Origin: Streptomyces coeruleorubidus
GTDB taxonomy: Bacteria; Actinomycetota; Actinomycetes; Streptomycetales; Streptomycetaceae
Length of the DNA stretch: 64,000 nt
Direction of reading: 5' to 3'
NCBI RefSeq assembly: GCF_028885415.1
Contig: NZ_CP118527.1
Span: forward strand, 6,944,001-7,008,000
The number at the start of each line of letters is the position of its first letter. The stretch's first letter is position 1. The translations under genes were made by a program, and so were the position numbers. Of this stretch, positions 45,842 through 53,324 are shown piece after piece. The notes below the pieces were generated by a model. The model saw only the letters and a program-made list of their open reading frames with translations. It was not told where the DNA came from and did not search any database.

Positions 45842-46447
45842 ATGGCCGGTGGGCGCAGGCAGGCCCCGCCCCGCGAGGACGTGCTCGCCGCCGCCATGGA
45901 GATGATCGCCGAGCGCGGCCTGGAGAAGCTCACCATGGCGGCGCTCGGCCGCGAGGTCGGCATGAGCAGCGGCCACCTGCTCTACTACTTCGGCTCCAAG
46001 GACGAACTGCTGCTGCGCACCCTGGAGTGGAGCGAGGGCCGCCTGGGCGCCGAGCGCGGACGGCTGCTGACCCGCGCCGCCACCGCCCGCGAACGTCTCG
46101 ACGCCTACGTCGACCTCTACGTCCCCGACGGCCACCGCGACCCGCACTGGACGTTGTGGCTTGAGGTGTGGAACCGCTCGCAGAGCGCTGCCGCCGACGC
46201 AGACGCCCGCGACCGGCAGGCCGCCATCGAGGGCGTCTGGCACCGCGACCTGGTGGCCCTGCTCGCCGAGGGCATCTCGCGGGGCGAGTTCAAAAGCGTC
46301 GACCCGGACCGGTTCGCCGCCCGCCTGCGGGCGCTGCTGGACGGCTTCGCCATCCATGTGGCGATCGGCCTGCGCGGTACCGACCGGGCCCAAGTCCTCA
46401 GGCACGTGCGCGAGTTCCTCGCCGACAGCCTCCTCGCGGACACCTGA
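45842..46447 (+). CDS. TetR family regulator of the urease-like/agmatine operon
   Basis: ATG 45842 gives 201 residues: MAGGRRQAPPREDVLAAAME, then a TetR helix-turn-helix (RGLEKLTMAALGREVGMSSG, HLLYYFGSKDELLLRTL). The C-terminal part is a BetI-like ligand domain (HWTLWLEVWNRS, AIEGVWHRDLVALLAEG). It is the last gene of the operon and probably represses both the operon and the divergent NCS1 permease through the palindromes at 42251-42267 and 42320-42338; this is inference from position and motif. Confidence 0.9.
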   Translation: MAGGRRQAPPREDVLAAAMEMIAERGLEKLTMAALGREVGMSSGHLLYYFGSKDELLLRTLEWSEGRLGAERGRLLTRAATARERLDAYVDLYVPDGHRDPHWTLWLEVWNRSQSAAADADARDRQAAIEGVWHRDLVALLAEGISRGEFKSVDPDRFAARLRALLDGFAIHVAIGLRGTDRAQVLRHVREFLADSLLADT

Positions 46448-46572
46448 ACACCCGCCCGGGTTGTACTCAATACGACGGATTGACCCTGTGGCCCGTGGTG
46501 CTGTTGGCTCTGGGGAGCCCTCGGCGCGGGGCCGGGGGAGAAGCGTCAACGGGGACACAGGGGGAACAGCAC

Positions 46573-47817
46573 ATGACCAGCACCAGGAGGGCCACGTCCG
46601 TCGCGCTCGGCGTGGCCCTGGCCGTCACGCTCGGCGGCGTCGCCGCGCAGGGCGCGACCGCCGCTGAGGCGGCGCCGCGGACCGAGAAGGCGAGCATCGC
46701 CCCGGACGGCACCGACGGCAACGCCGCCTCCGGCGGGCCGAGCCTGAGCGCCGACGGCCGTCATCTGGCCTTCGTCTCCAGCGCCGACAACCTCGTCGCC
46801 GGTGACACCGACGGCACCGCCGACGCCTTCGTCCGCGACCTGAAGACCGGCACGACCCGGCTGGCCAGTACAGCGACGGACGGCGGCCCGGTCGACGACG
46901 TCGCCCTCAGCGGCAACGGCCGGTACCTGGCCTACGGCGCCACCGACGGCGACGGCCGCAGCCACATCTGGGTCAAGGACCTGAAGTCCGGCGCCCTCCA
47001 GCGCGTCGAGGACACCGTCGCCACGGGCTACGACACCGGCCGGCAGCCCGCCATCAGCGCCGACGGCCGCTACGTCGCCTTCGTCGCCCAGCGCTCGCAG
47101 TTCACGCAGTCCGACGACGGCTGGGGACGCGTCTACCGCGTCGACCGCACCACCGGCGAGGCCGCCCGCATCAGCCAGGTGCCCGCGGCGGGCGACCGGA
47201 AGACCGCCGCCACCCACCCGACCATCAGCGCCGACGGCAGCCGGGTCGGCTACCAGTTCTTCGTCCCGCACCCCGCCTCGGGCGACTGGAGCGACGCCTA
47301 CGTCCGGGACGTGCCGAGCGGCGAGCTGTTCCACGCCGACCGGGCGCCGGAGGGTCTGAAGTCCACCGGGCAGACCGAGTTTCCGCAGGTCAGCGCCGAC
47401 GGCCGGTACGTCGTCTTCAACTCGCTCGACTCGCAGCTCACCCCGGGCGACACCAACAACGGCCACAACGCCTTCGTCCGTGACCTCAAGACGGGCGAGC
47501 TGCGCCGCATCGACGCCGCCGACCCGGCCGCCTTCACCGCCTGTCCGCAGCTCAGCGCCGACAACCGGCATCTGGCCTTCGTCTCGGCCGACCCGGGCGA
47601 CACGGACCGTACGACGCGGGCGTACGTACGTGACCTGCGCACCGGGCGCACGGTCCTGGCCAGCCCGGACGCCGAGGGCGGCCCGAACGACCAGAGCGTG
47701 TCCGCCCCGGTGATCGACCGGCACGGCCGCCAGATCGCCTTCAGCAGCTCCTCACCCGACCTCGTGCCCGGCGACACGTACGACACCTCGCACGTCTACG
47801 TCCGTCACTTGAAGTGA
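46573..47817 (+). CDS. Secreted TolB-like beta-propeller (PD40 repeat) protein
   Basis: ATG 46573 is preceded by aggggga and gives 414 residues with a Sec signal peptide (RRATSVALGVALAVTLGGVAAQG, cleavage near TAAEA). The mature part is repeated PD40 blades of the type LSADGRHLAFVSSADNLV, ISADGRYVAFVAQRS, VSADGRYVVFNSLDSQLT, LSADNRHLAFVS. It is probably an extracytoplasmic binding or scaffold protein; no catalytic residues are recognised. It has its own 125-bp upstream region. Confidence 0.82.
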   Translation: MTSTRRATSVALGVALAVTLGGVAAQGATAAEAAPRTEKASIAPDGTDGNAASGGPSLSADGRHLAFVSSADNLVAGDTDGTADAFVRDLKTGTTRLASTATDGGPVDDVALSGNGRYLAYGATDGDGRSHIWVKDLKSGALQRVEDTVATGYDTGRQPAISADGRYVAFVAQRSQFTQSDDGWGRVYRVDRTTGEAARISQVPAAGDRKTAATHPTISADGSRVGYQFFVPHPASGDWSDAYVRDVPSGELFHADRAPEGLKSTGQTEFPQVSADGRYVVFNSLDSQLTPGDTNNGHNAFVRDLKTGELRRIDAADPAAFTACPQLSADNRHLAFVSADPGDTDRTTRAYVRDLRTGRTVLASPDAEGGPNDQSVSAPVIDRHGRQIAFSSSSPDLVPGDTYDTSHVYVRHLK

Positions 47818-47840
47818 CCGACCGCATCCTGAGACACGCG

Positions 47841-47869
47841 TGAGCGAAGCGCGGGGGTTGTGCCAGACT
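47841..47869 (+). promoter_or_regulatory. Possible promoter of the cimA leader
   Basis: A weak -35 (tgagcg, 47841-47846) and a -10-like cagact (47864-47869) are 17 bp apart. Transcription would begin at about 47876, exactly on an in-frame GTG, so the leader peptide mRNA may be leaderless. No ribosome binding site is seen before either GTG 47876 or ATG 47891. Confidence 0.4.
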
Positions 47870-47875
47870 GCCCCC

Positions 47876-47926
47876 GTGCTCTCGTTCGCCATGATTATTG
47901 GCAGCAGGCGCGCCGGTCCGCAGTGA
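47876..47926 (+). CDS. cimA leader peptide (MLSFAMIIGSRRAGPQ)
   Basis: The frame runs from GTG 47876 (or ATG 47891) to TGA 47924-47926 and contains two consecutive Ile codons (MII). It is followed by a pause-type hairpin (47927-47953) and a perfect Rho-independent terminator (47982-48006) before cimA. The layout is the same as at ilvB. Isoleucine starvation would stall the ribosome and allow read-through, which fits the role of citramalate synthase in isoleucine supply. Confidence 0.75.
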   Translation: MLSFAMIIGSRRAGPQ

Positions 47927-47953
47927 CCGCCACGTACGACCAGGTACGGGCGG
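47927..47953 (+). promoter_or_regulatory. Pause hairpin of the cimA attenuator
   Basis: ccgcc (47927-47931) and cgtac (47933-47937) pair with ggcgg (47949-47953) and gtacg (47944-47948), one bulged A, 6-base loop. It begins right after the leader peptide stop codon. Confidence 0.6.
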
Positions 47954-47981
47954 ACACCGTCGTCCTCGACCCGCGCGCAGA

Positions 47982-48006
47982 CCTCTCGCACCCGCGAGAG
48001 GTTTTT
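47982..48006 (+). terminator. cimA attenuator terminator
   Basis: cctctcgc (47982-47989) pairs perfectly with gcgagagg (47994-48001) around a 4-base loop, followed by five T residues (48002-48006). It ends 112 bp before the cimA start. Confidence 0.9.
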
Positions 48007-48118
48007 CGCATTTCTGGCCCACCCGCAGCCGGAGGCGAGAGCGCGAGGGAGTATGTGAGGGCGGTGGAGCCGGTCATTCCGGTACGACCGAGATCCCATC
48101 CTCAGGAGCCTTGACACC

Positions 48119-49723
48119 ATGACCGCAACCAGCGAACTCGACGATTCCTTCCACGTCTTCGACACCACCCTGCGCGACGGCGCCCAGCGGGAGGGCATCA
48201 ACCTCACCGTCGCGGACAAGCTGGCCATCGCGCGGCACCTGGACGACTTCGGCGTGGGCTTCATCGAGGGCGGATGGCCGGGCGCGAACCCCCGGGACAC
48301 CGAGTTCTTCGCCCGTGCCCAGCAGGAGATCGACTTCCGGCACGCCCAGCTGGTCGCGTTCGGCTCCACCCGCCGCGCCGGCGCCACCGCCGCCGAGGAC
48401 CCGCAGGTCAGGGCGCTCCTGGACTCCGGCGCGCAGGTGATCACGCTGGTCGCCAAGTCGCACGACCGCCACGTCGAGCTCGCCCTGCGCACGACCCTGG
48501 ACGAGAACCTGGCGATGGTCCGCGACACGGTGTCGTTCCTGAAGGAGCAGGGCCGCCGGGTCTTCGTCGACTGCGAGCACTTCTTCGACGGCTACCGCGC
48601 GAACCCCGAGTACGCGAAGTCGGTCGTCCGTACGGCCTCGCAGGCCGGCGCGGACGTGGTGGTCCTCTGCGACACCAACGGCGGCATGCTCCCGGCGCAG
48701 ATCCAGGCGGTCGTCGGCACGGTCCTGGCCGACACGGGCGCCCGGCTCGGCATCCACGCCCAGGACGACACGGGCTGCGCGGTGGCGAACACGCTGGCCG
48801 CCGTCGACGCGGGCGCGACGCACGTCCAGTGCACGGCCAACGGCTACGGCGAACGCGTCGGCAACGCCAACCTCTTCCCGGTCGTGGCGGCCCTGGAGCT
48901 GAAGTACGGCAAGAAGGTGCTGCCCGAGGGCCGGCTGCGCGAGATGACCCGCATCTCGCACGCGATCGCCGAGGTCGTCAACCTCACGCCCTCCACGCAC
49001 CAGCCCTACGTCGGCGTCTCGGCCTTCGCGCACAAGGCCGGCCTGCACGCCTCGGCCATCAAGGTCGACCCGGACCTGTACCAGCACATCGACCCCGAGC
49101 AGGTCGGCAACACCATGCGGATGCTGGTCTCCGACATGGCCGGCCGCGCCTCCATCGAGCTCAAGGGCAGGGAACTCGGCATCGACCTCGGCGGCGACCG
49201 CGAGCTGGTCGGCCGGGTGGTCGAGCGGGTGAAGGAACGCGAGCTCAGGGGCTACACGTACGAGGCGGCGGACGCCAGCTTCGAGATCCTCCTGCGCACC
49301 GAGGTCCAGGGCAAGCCGCTGCGCTACTTCGAGGTCGAGTCCTGGCGCGCCATCGTCGAGGACCGCCCCGACGGCTCCCACGCCAACGAGGCCACGGTCA
49401 AGCTCTGGGCCAAGGGCGAGCGCATCGTCGCCACGGCCGAGGGCAACGGCCCGGTCAACGCGCTGGACCGGGCCCTGCGCGTGGGCCTGGAGAAGATCTA
49501 CCCGCAGCTCGCCAAGCTGGACCTGGTGGACTACAAGGTCCGCATCCTGGAGGGCAAGCACGGCACCAACTCCACGACCCGCGTGCTGATCTCCACGTCC
49601 GACGGCACGGGCGAGTGGTCGACGGTGGGTGTCGCCGACAACGTCATCGCGGCGAGCTGGCAGGCCCTGGAGGACGCGTACACGTACGGGCTGCTGCGGG
49701 CGGGAGTGACCCCGGCCGAGTAG
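48119..49723 (+). CDS. cimA: Citramalate synthase
   Basis: CimA condenses acetyl-CoA and pyruvate to (R)-citramalate, a threonine-independent route to 2-oxobutyrate and isoleucine. The 534-residue protein has the HMGL-like start FHVFDTTLRDGAQREGINLT, the metal site LGIHAQDDTGCAVANTL, ATHVQCTANGYGERVGNANL and a C-terminal LeuA dimerisation/regulatory domain (VDYKVRILEGKHGTNSTTRVLIST). It could be confused with isopropylmalate synthase, but the CimA-type GWPGANPRDTEFF and KAGLHASAIKVDP region and the isoleucine leader argue for citramalate. ATG 48119 follows a weak caggagcc site. Confidence 0.93.
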   Translation: MTATSELDDSFHVFDTTLRDGAQREGINLTVADKLAIARHLDDFGVGFIEGGWPGANPRDTEFFARAQQEIDFRHAQLVAFGSTRRAGATAAEDPQVRALLDSGAQVITLVAKSHDRHVELALRTTLDENLAMVRDTVSFLKEQGRRVFVDCEHFFDGYRANPEYAKSVVRTASQAGADVVVLCDTNGGMLPAQIQAVVGTVLADTGARLGIHAQDDTGCAVANTLAAVDAGATHVQCTANGYGERVGNANLFPVVAALELKYGKKVLPEGRLREMTRISHAIAEVVNLTPSTHQPYVGVSAFAHKAGLHASAIKVDPDLYQHIDPEQVGNTMRMLVSDMAGRASIELKGRELGIDLGGDRELVGRVVERVKERELRGYTYEAADASFEILLRTEVQGKPLRYFEVESWRAIVEDRPDGSHANEATVKLWAKGERIVATAEGNGPVNALDRALRVGLEKIYPQLAKLDLVDYKVRILEGKHGTNSTTRVLISTSDGTGEWSTVGVADNVIAASWQALEDAYTYGLLRAGVTPAE

Positions 49724-49734
49724 GCGGGTGGCGA

Positions 49735-49771
49735 CGGCTGACGGCGCCTTCCGCGCCGTCGCCGTCAGCCG
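49735..49771 (+). terminator. Terminator after cimA
   Basis: cggctgacggc (49735-49745) pairs with gccgtcagccg (49761-49771), and an alternative inner stem gacggcgc/gcgccgtc lies in the loop. It starts 12 bp after the cimA stop. Confidence 0.75.
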
Positions 49772-49778
49772 ATCCGTT

Positions 49779-49818
49779 CGGTCAGTTCGGGAGTGTCCCG
49801 AAATCCGTGCCCTGACCG
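49779..49818. promoter_or_regulatory. Nested inverted repeat before the Gly-rich membrane protein
   Basis: ttcggga-gtg-tcccgaa (49786-49802) is a perfect 7-bp repeat, flanked by cggtcag (49779-49785) and ctgaccg (49812-49818). A -10-like tagctt (49845-49850) sits 7 bp before the ATG at 49858 and no ribosome binding site is present, so the mRNA may be leaderless. The repeats may be an operator or part of a structured leader. Confidence 0.4.
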
Positions 49819-49857
49819 ATATCCCTTATCTGTTCCGATTCGGGTAGCTTCGAACAT

Positions 49858-51210
49858 ATGAAGGCCGCACTGGTGCGTACCCTCGTACGCCTGCTGATCG
49901 TGCCGGTCGTCGCCGTACTGGCGGCGCTGATGGCCGGGGCGCCCGGTGCGCACGCGGCCACCGACCTCTCGAAGGTCGCCGAGGAACTGCGCGAGAACCC
50001 GGTCTACGTCGATCCGGCCGCCTCCGGCCAGCTGGCCGAGTCGGACGCCGAGGCGCTCGCCGACAAGATCAAGGACGCGGACAAGCCCGTCTTCGTGGCG
50101 GTCCTCCCGGCGGACTTCCCGACGCAGGACCTCTTCCGGAACCTCCGCACCGAGACCGGCGTCACCGGCCTGTACGGCATCCGCCTCGGCGACGAGTTCG
50201 ACGCCCGTGCGGACAGCGCGGTGATGAGCAGCCAGGCGGTGTCCAACCTGGTCACGGCCGTGCGTGACGCGGGCGATGCCAAGGCCCAGCTGAACGACTT
50301 CGTCGACGACGCCCTGCGCAACGTGGGCGGCTCGGCCCCCAGCAGCTGGAGCGACGGCTCGGGTACCGACGTGCCGGTCGGCGGCCTGGTCACGGTCGGC
50401 GCGCTGATCGCGGCCGGCGGCGCGGGCGCCTACGCGCTGGCCCGCCGCAACCGCCGCCGCCACGAGGAGGAGCAGCGGGCCGCGCTGGAGAAGCTGCGCG
50501 TGGTGGTCGACGAGGACATCACCGCCTTCGGCGAGGAACTCGACCGCCTCGACTTCCACCCCGGTGAACCCGGCGCCGACGACGCGATGCGCGCGGACTA
50601 CGAGCACGCGCTGGACGCCTACGAACAGGCGAAGTCCCTGATGGCGGCGGCGACGAAACCGGAGGACGTGCGGGCCGTCACCCAGGCCGTGGAGGACGGC
50701 CGGTTCTCCCTGGCGCGACTCGAGGCCCGCCGCGAGGGCGGACCGCTTCCGGAGCGGCGCCCGCCCTGCTTCTTCGATCCCCGCCACGGTCCGTCGGTCA
50801 CCGACGCGAGCTGGACGCCCCCGGGCGGCAGCACGCGCGACGTCCCCGTCTGCGCGGCCGACCGGACCCGGCTCGCCGAGGGCCGCGACCCGGTGATCCG
50901 CGAGGTCGACACCGAGTACGGCCGCCGCCCGTACTGGGAGGCCGGTCCGGCGTACGGCCCCTGGGCCGGCGGTTATTTCGGCGGCGGCATCCTGCCCGGC
51001 CTCCTCATCGGCACCATGCTCGGCAGCATGATGGCCGCCCCCGCCTACGGGGCCGACTACGGCTCCGGCTACGGCGACTTCGGCGGCTACGAGGGCGGCG
51101 ACGTCTCCGGCGCGGACTTCGACACCGGTGACTACGGGGGCGGCTTCGGTGACGGGGGCTTCGGCGGCGGCGACTTCGGTGGGGGAGGGGACTTCGGGGG
51201 CGGCTTCTGA
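49858..51210 (+). CDS. Secreted/membrane protein with Gly-rich C-terminal tail
   Basis: The 450-residue protein has a signal peptide (LLIVPVVAVLAALMAGAPGAHA, cleavage near residue 33), an extracytoplasmic alpha/beta region (about 35-150, with DLSKVAEELRENPVYVDP), a membrane helix (VGGLVTVGALIAAGGAGAYALA, about 178-198) and a cytosolic helical region. After WAGGYFGGGILPGLLIGTML comes a Gly/Asp/Phe tail (GYGDFGGYEGGD, GGGDFGGGGDFGGGF). I do not recognise a named family beyond Streptomyces proteins of this design; the Gly-rich tail may mediate protein contacts. Confidence 0.8.
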   Translation: MKAALVRTLVRLLIVPVVAVLAALMAGAPGAHAATDLSKVAEELRENPVYVDPAASGQLAESDAEALADKIKDADKPVFVAVLPADFPTQDLFRNLRTETGVTGLYGIRLGDEFDARADSAVMSSQAVSNLVTAVRDAGDAKAQLNDFVDDALRNVGGSAPSSWSDGSGTDVPVGGLVTVGALIAAGGAGAYALARRNRRRHEEEQRAALEKLRVVVDEDITAFGEELDRLDFHPGEPGADDAMRADYEHALDAYEQAKSLMAAATKPEDVRAVTQAVEDGRFSLARLEARREGGPLPERRPPCFFDPRHGPSVTDASWTPPGGSTRDVPVCAADRTRLAEGRDPVIREVDTEYGRRPYWEAGPAYGPWAGGYFGGGILPGLLIGTMLGSMMAAPAYGADYGSGYGDFGGYEGGDVSGADFDTGDYGGGFGDGGFGGGDFGGGGDFGGGF

Positions 51211-51360
51211 CGGGAGCGGCGATCGGACGCGCCGGCGGCCTCACGACCGGCGCGTCCGAGCCCGCCCTCCGCGAACAGGCCGAGCGCCGTCGGAAGGCCC
51301 AGCCCCGGGCGCTGCCCTCAGCTCCGGCCCCGACCGGTGGTCAGCGCCCGGCCGCGACAC

Positions 51361-52009
51361 GTGTGCCGGTGCCGGGTGGTGGGGGCCCGGCTGGGTCTGG
51401 GTTCAGGGGCCGCGCACCTGTGTCGGTGGTTGGCGCCCGGTTCGGTCCCTGGTTCAGGGTCCGTACGCGGTGTCGTTGGTTGGCGTCGGGCTGGGTCCGG
51501 GTTCTGGGTCCGTGCCCGTGCCGGGTGGTGGGCGCCCGGCTGGGTTCGGGTCCAGGGTCCGCGCCTGTGGCGGAGGTCGGCGCTGCACCGCGTCGCGGTT
51601 CAGGGTCCGTGCGCGGTGTCGTTGGTCGGCGCCGGGCCGGGTCCCGGTTCAGGGCCACGCGCCCGTGCCGGGTGGTGGGCGCCCGGCTGGGTTCGGGTCC
51701 AGGGTCCGCGCCTGTGGCGGAGGTCGGCGCTGCACCGCGTCGCGGTTCAGGGTCCGTGCGCGGTGTCGTTGGTCGGCGCCGGGCCGGGTCCCGGTTCAGG
51801 GCCACGCGCCCGTGCCGGGTGGTGGGCGCCCGGCTGGGTTCGGGTCCAGGGCCCGCGCACCCGTGCCGGAGGTCCACGCCCCACCACGTCCCGGTCCACG
51901 GCCTGTGCGCCGGTGTCGGTGTCTGTGATCAACGCCCCACCACGTCCCGGCCCGTGAGACCCCCGGCAACCCGAGCCGGAAGTCAGTCCGCCACCACGTC
52001 CCGGCCCAG
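51361..52009. repeat. 49-bp tandem minisatellite with 147-bp higher-order repeats, running into the MFS gene 3' end
   Basis: The 770-bp stretch 51211-51982 holds no convincing gene. It contains about ten units of 49 bp, each starting gtg(c/g/t)cg. They fall into three types that recur in fixed order, so a 147-bp block repeats: the stretch starting tgggttcggg is found at 51541, 51688 and 51835, with a more diverged copy at 51392. The 51541 and 51688 blocks are near-identical. Near the MFS gene the motif accacgtcccgg appears at 51883, 51940 and, inside the MFS coding end, at about 51991. The arrays are open in several frames only because they lack stop codons. Confidence 0.85.
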
Positions 52010-53167
52010 CACCCGCTCCCGCTCCCGCCACACGCCCCCGGCCACCACACCCGCCAGCGCGACCAGCCCCGCACTGACCCACACCGGTGCCCGGTACCCG
52101 AACCCCGCGTCGATCACCACACCACCGGCCCAAGGGCCCAGCGCGGCACCCACGTTGAACGCGGCCGTGGCGAAACCCCCGGCCAGTGTGGGCGCGCCCG
52201 GTGCCGCGTACAGCACCTGGGAGATCAGCGTGGAGCCGACGCCGAAGGACAGCGCCCCCTGGGCGAAGACGAGTCCGAGTGCCAGGGCCGGGTGCCCGGC
52301 CCCGAGGGCCAGGAGGCACCAGCCCAGGCACACCGCGACGCCCCCGAAGACCAGGACCGGCACGGGACGCCGGTCGGCGAACCGCCCCGCGGCGCTCACC
52401 CCCGCGAACGACCCGGCCCCGAACAGCGCGAGCACCCCGGGAACCCAGGCGTTGCCCAGCCCCGCCACCTCGGTGACCAGCGGCGCCAGATAGGTGAAGG
52501 TGCAGAACGTCGCACCGTTCACGAGGGCGCCCAGCACCAGCGTGACGACCAGCCGGGGGCTGCGCAGCGACCGCAGTTCACCGCGCAGCGCGGGCGGCGC
52601 ACCCCCGGCCGCACCGCCGGCCGCACCGCCGGGCACCGACCTGGCGACCGCCACCAGCGCGGGCAGGGACACCAGCGCCACGGCCCAGAACGCCGCACGC
52701 CAGCCCCACAGCCCGCCCAGCACGGCCCCGGCGGGCACCCCGGCCACGCACGCCAGCGTCACCCCGCCCAGCAGCATGGACGTGGCCCGCCCCTTCGCGT
52801 CCGCCGGGACCATGTCCACGGCGGCCACGAGGGCGACGGCGAGGAAACCGGCGCTCGCGAGCGCCCCCACGACCCGGGTGGCGAGCAGCACCTCGAAACT
52901 GCCGGTGAGGGCACCGACGACATGGACGGCGAGAAACACGACGAGGAACGCCAGCAGCGCACCCCGCCGCGGCCAGCGTCGCGCGAGGCCCGCCACCAGC
53001 GGCGCCCCCACGACCATCCCCACCGCGAAGGCGGAGGTCAGCGCCCCTGCCGCGGGAACGGACACTCCCAGATTCCGCGCGATGTCCGGCACCAGACCGG
53101 ACAGCATGAACTCGGACGTTCCTTGCGCGAACACGGCAAGGCCCAGCAGAAGCAGAGCGAACGGCAC
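51983..53167 (-). CDS. MFS exporter of the chloramphenicol-resistance (Cml/Cmr) type
   Basis: The start is GTG 53167, with GGAG seven bases upstream; it gives VPFALLLLGLAVFAQGTSEF followed by MLSGLVPDIA, nearly the start I remember for Streptomyces chloramphenicol exporters. GTG 53203 would add 12 residues. The 394-residue protein has 12 helices and DHA1 signatures (LLGGVTLACVAGVPAGAVLG). The Streptomyces relatives expel chloramphenicol. The gene's 3' end adjoins a minisatellite that appears to reuse its terminal sequence. Confidence 0.9.
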   Translation of the reverse strand: MPFALLLLGLAVFAQGTSEFMLSGLVPDIARNLGVSVPAAGALTSAFAVGMVVGAPLVAGLARRWPRRGALLAFLVVFLAVHVVGALTGSFEVLLATRVVGALASAGFLAVALVAAVDMVPADAKGRATSMLLGGVTLACVAGVPAGAVLGGLWGWRAAFWAVALVSLPALVAVARSVPGGAAGGAAGGAPPALRGELRSLRSPRLVVTLVLGALVNGATFCTFTYLAPLVTEVAGLGNAWVPGVLALFGAGSFAGVSAAGRFADRRPVPVLVFGGVAVCLGWCLLALGAGHPALALGLVFAQGALSFGVGSTLISQVLYAAPGAPTLAGGFATAAFNVGAALGPWAGGVVIDAGFGYRAPVWVSAGLVALAGVVAGGVWRERERVLGRDVVAD

Positions 53168-53265
53168 GAAAAAACTCCGCACCCCGAAGTCGACGTCGGA
53201 CACGACAGGTCGGACGGCTTCCGGCAGCGGAGCGAGCGGGCTTCAGCGGCCCGGCATCACGAGCA

Positions 53266-53285
53266 GCCACCGGAGAGCCGGTGGC
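53266..53285 (-). terminator. Terminator after the EamA transporter gene
   Basis: gccaccgg (53266-53273) and ccggtggc (53278-53285) form an 8-bp perfect stem with a 4-base agag loop. It lies 40-60 bp downstream of the EamA stop codon on the minus strand. Confidence 0.7.
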
Positions 53286-53324
53286 CGCACTCTGGACGCC
53301 TCGGGGCTGGACATGGGCAAGACG

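Noticed and set aside
51337..51957. Gene in the minisatellite region (frames such as 51337-51957 and 51363-52493)
   Set aside because: Several frames on both strands stay open because the 49-bp units contain no stops; there is no ribosome binding site, no known domain, and no preferred frame by codon use.
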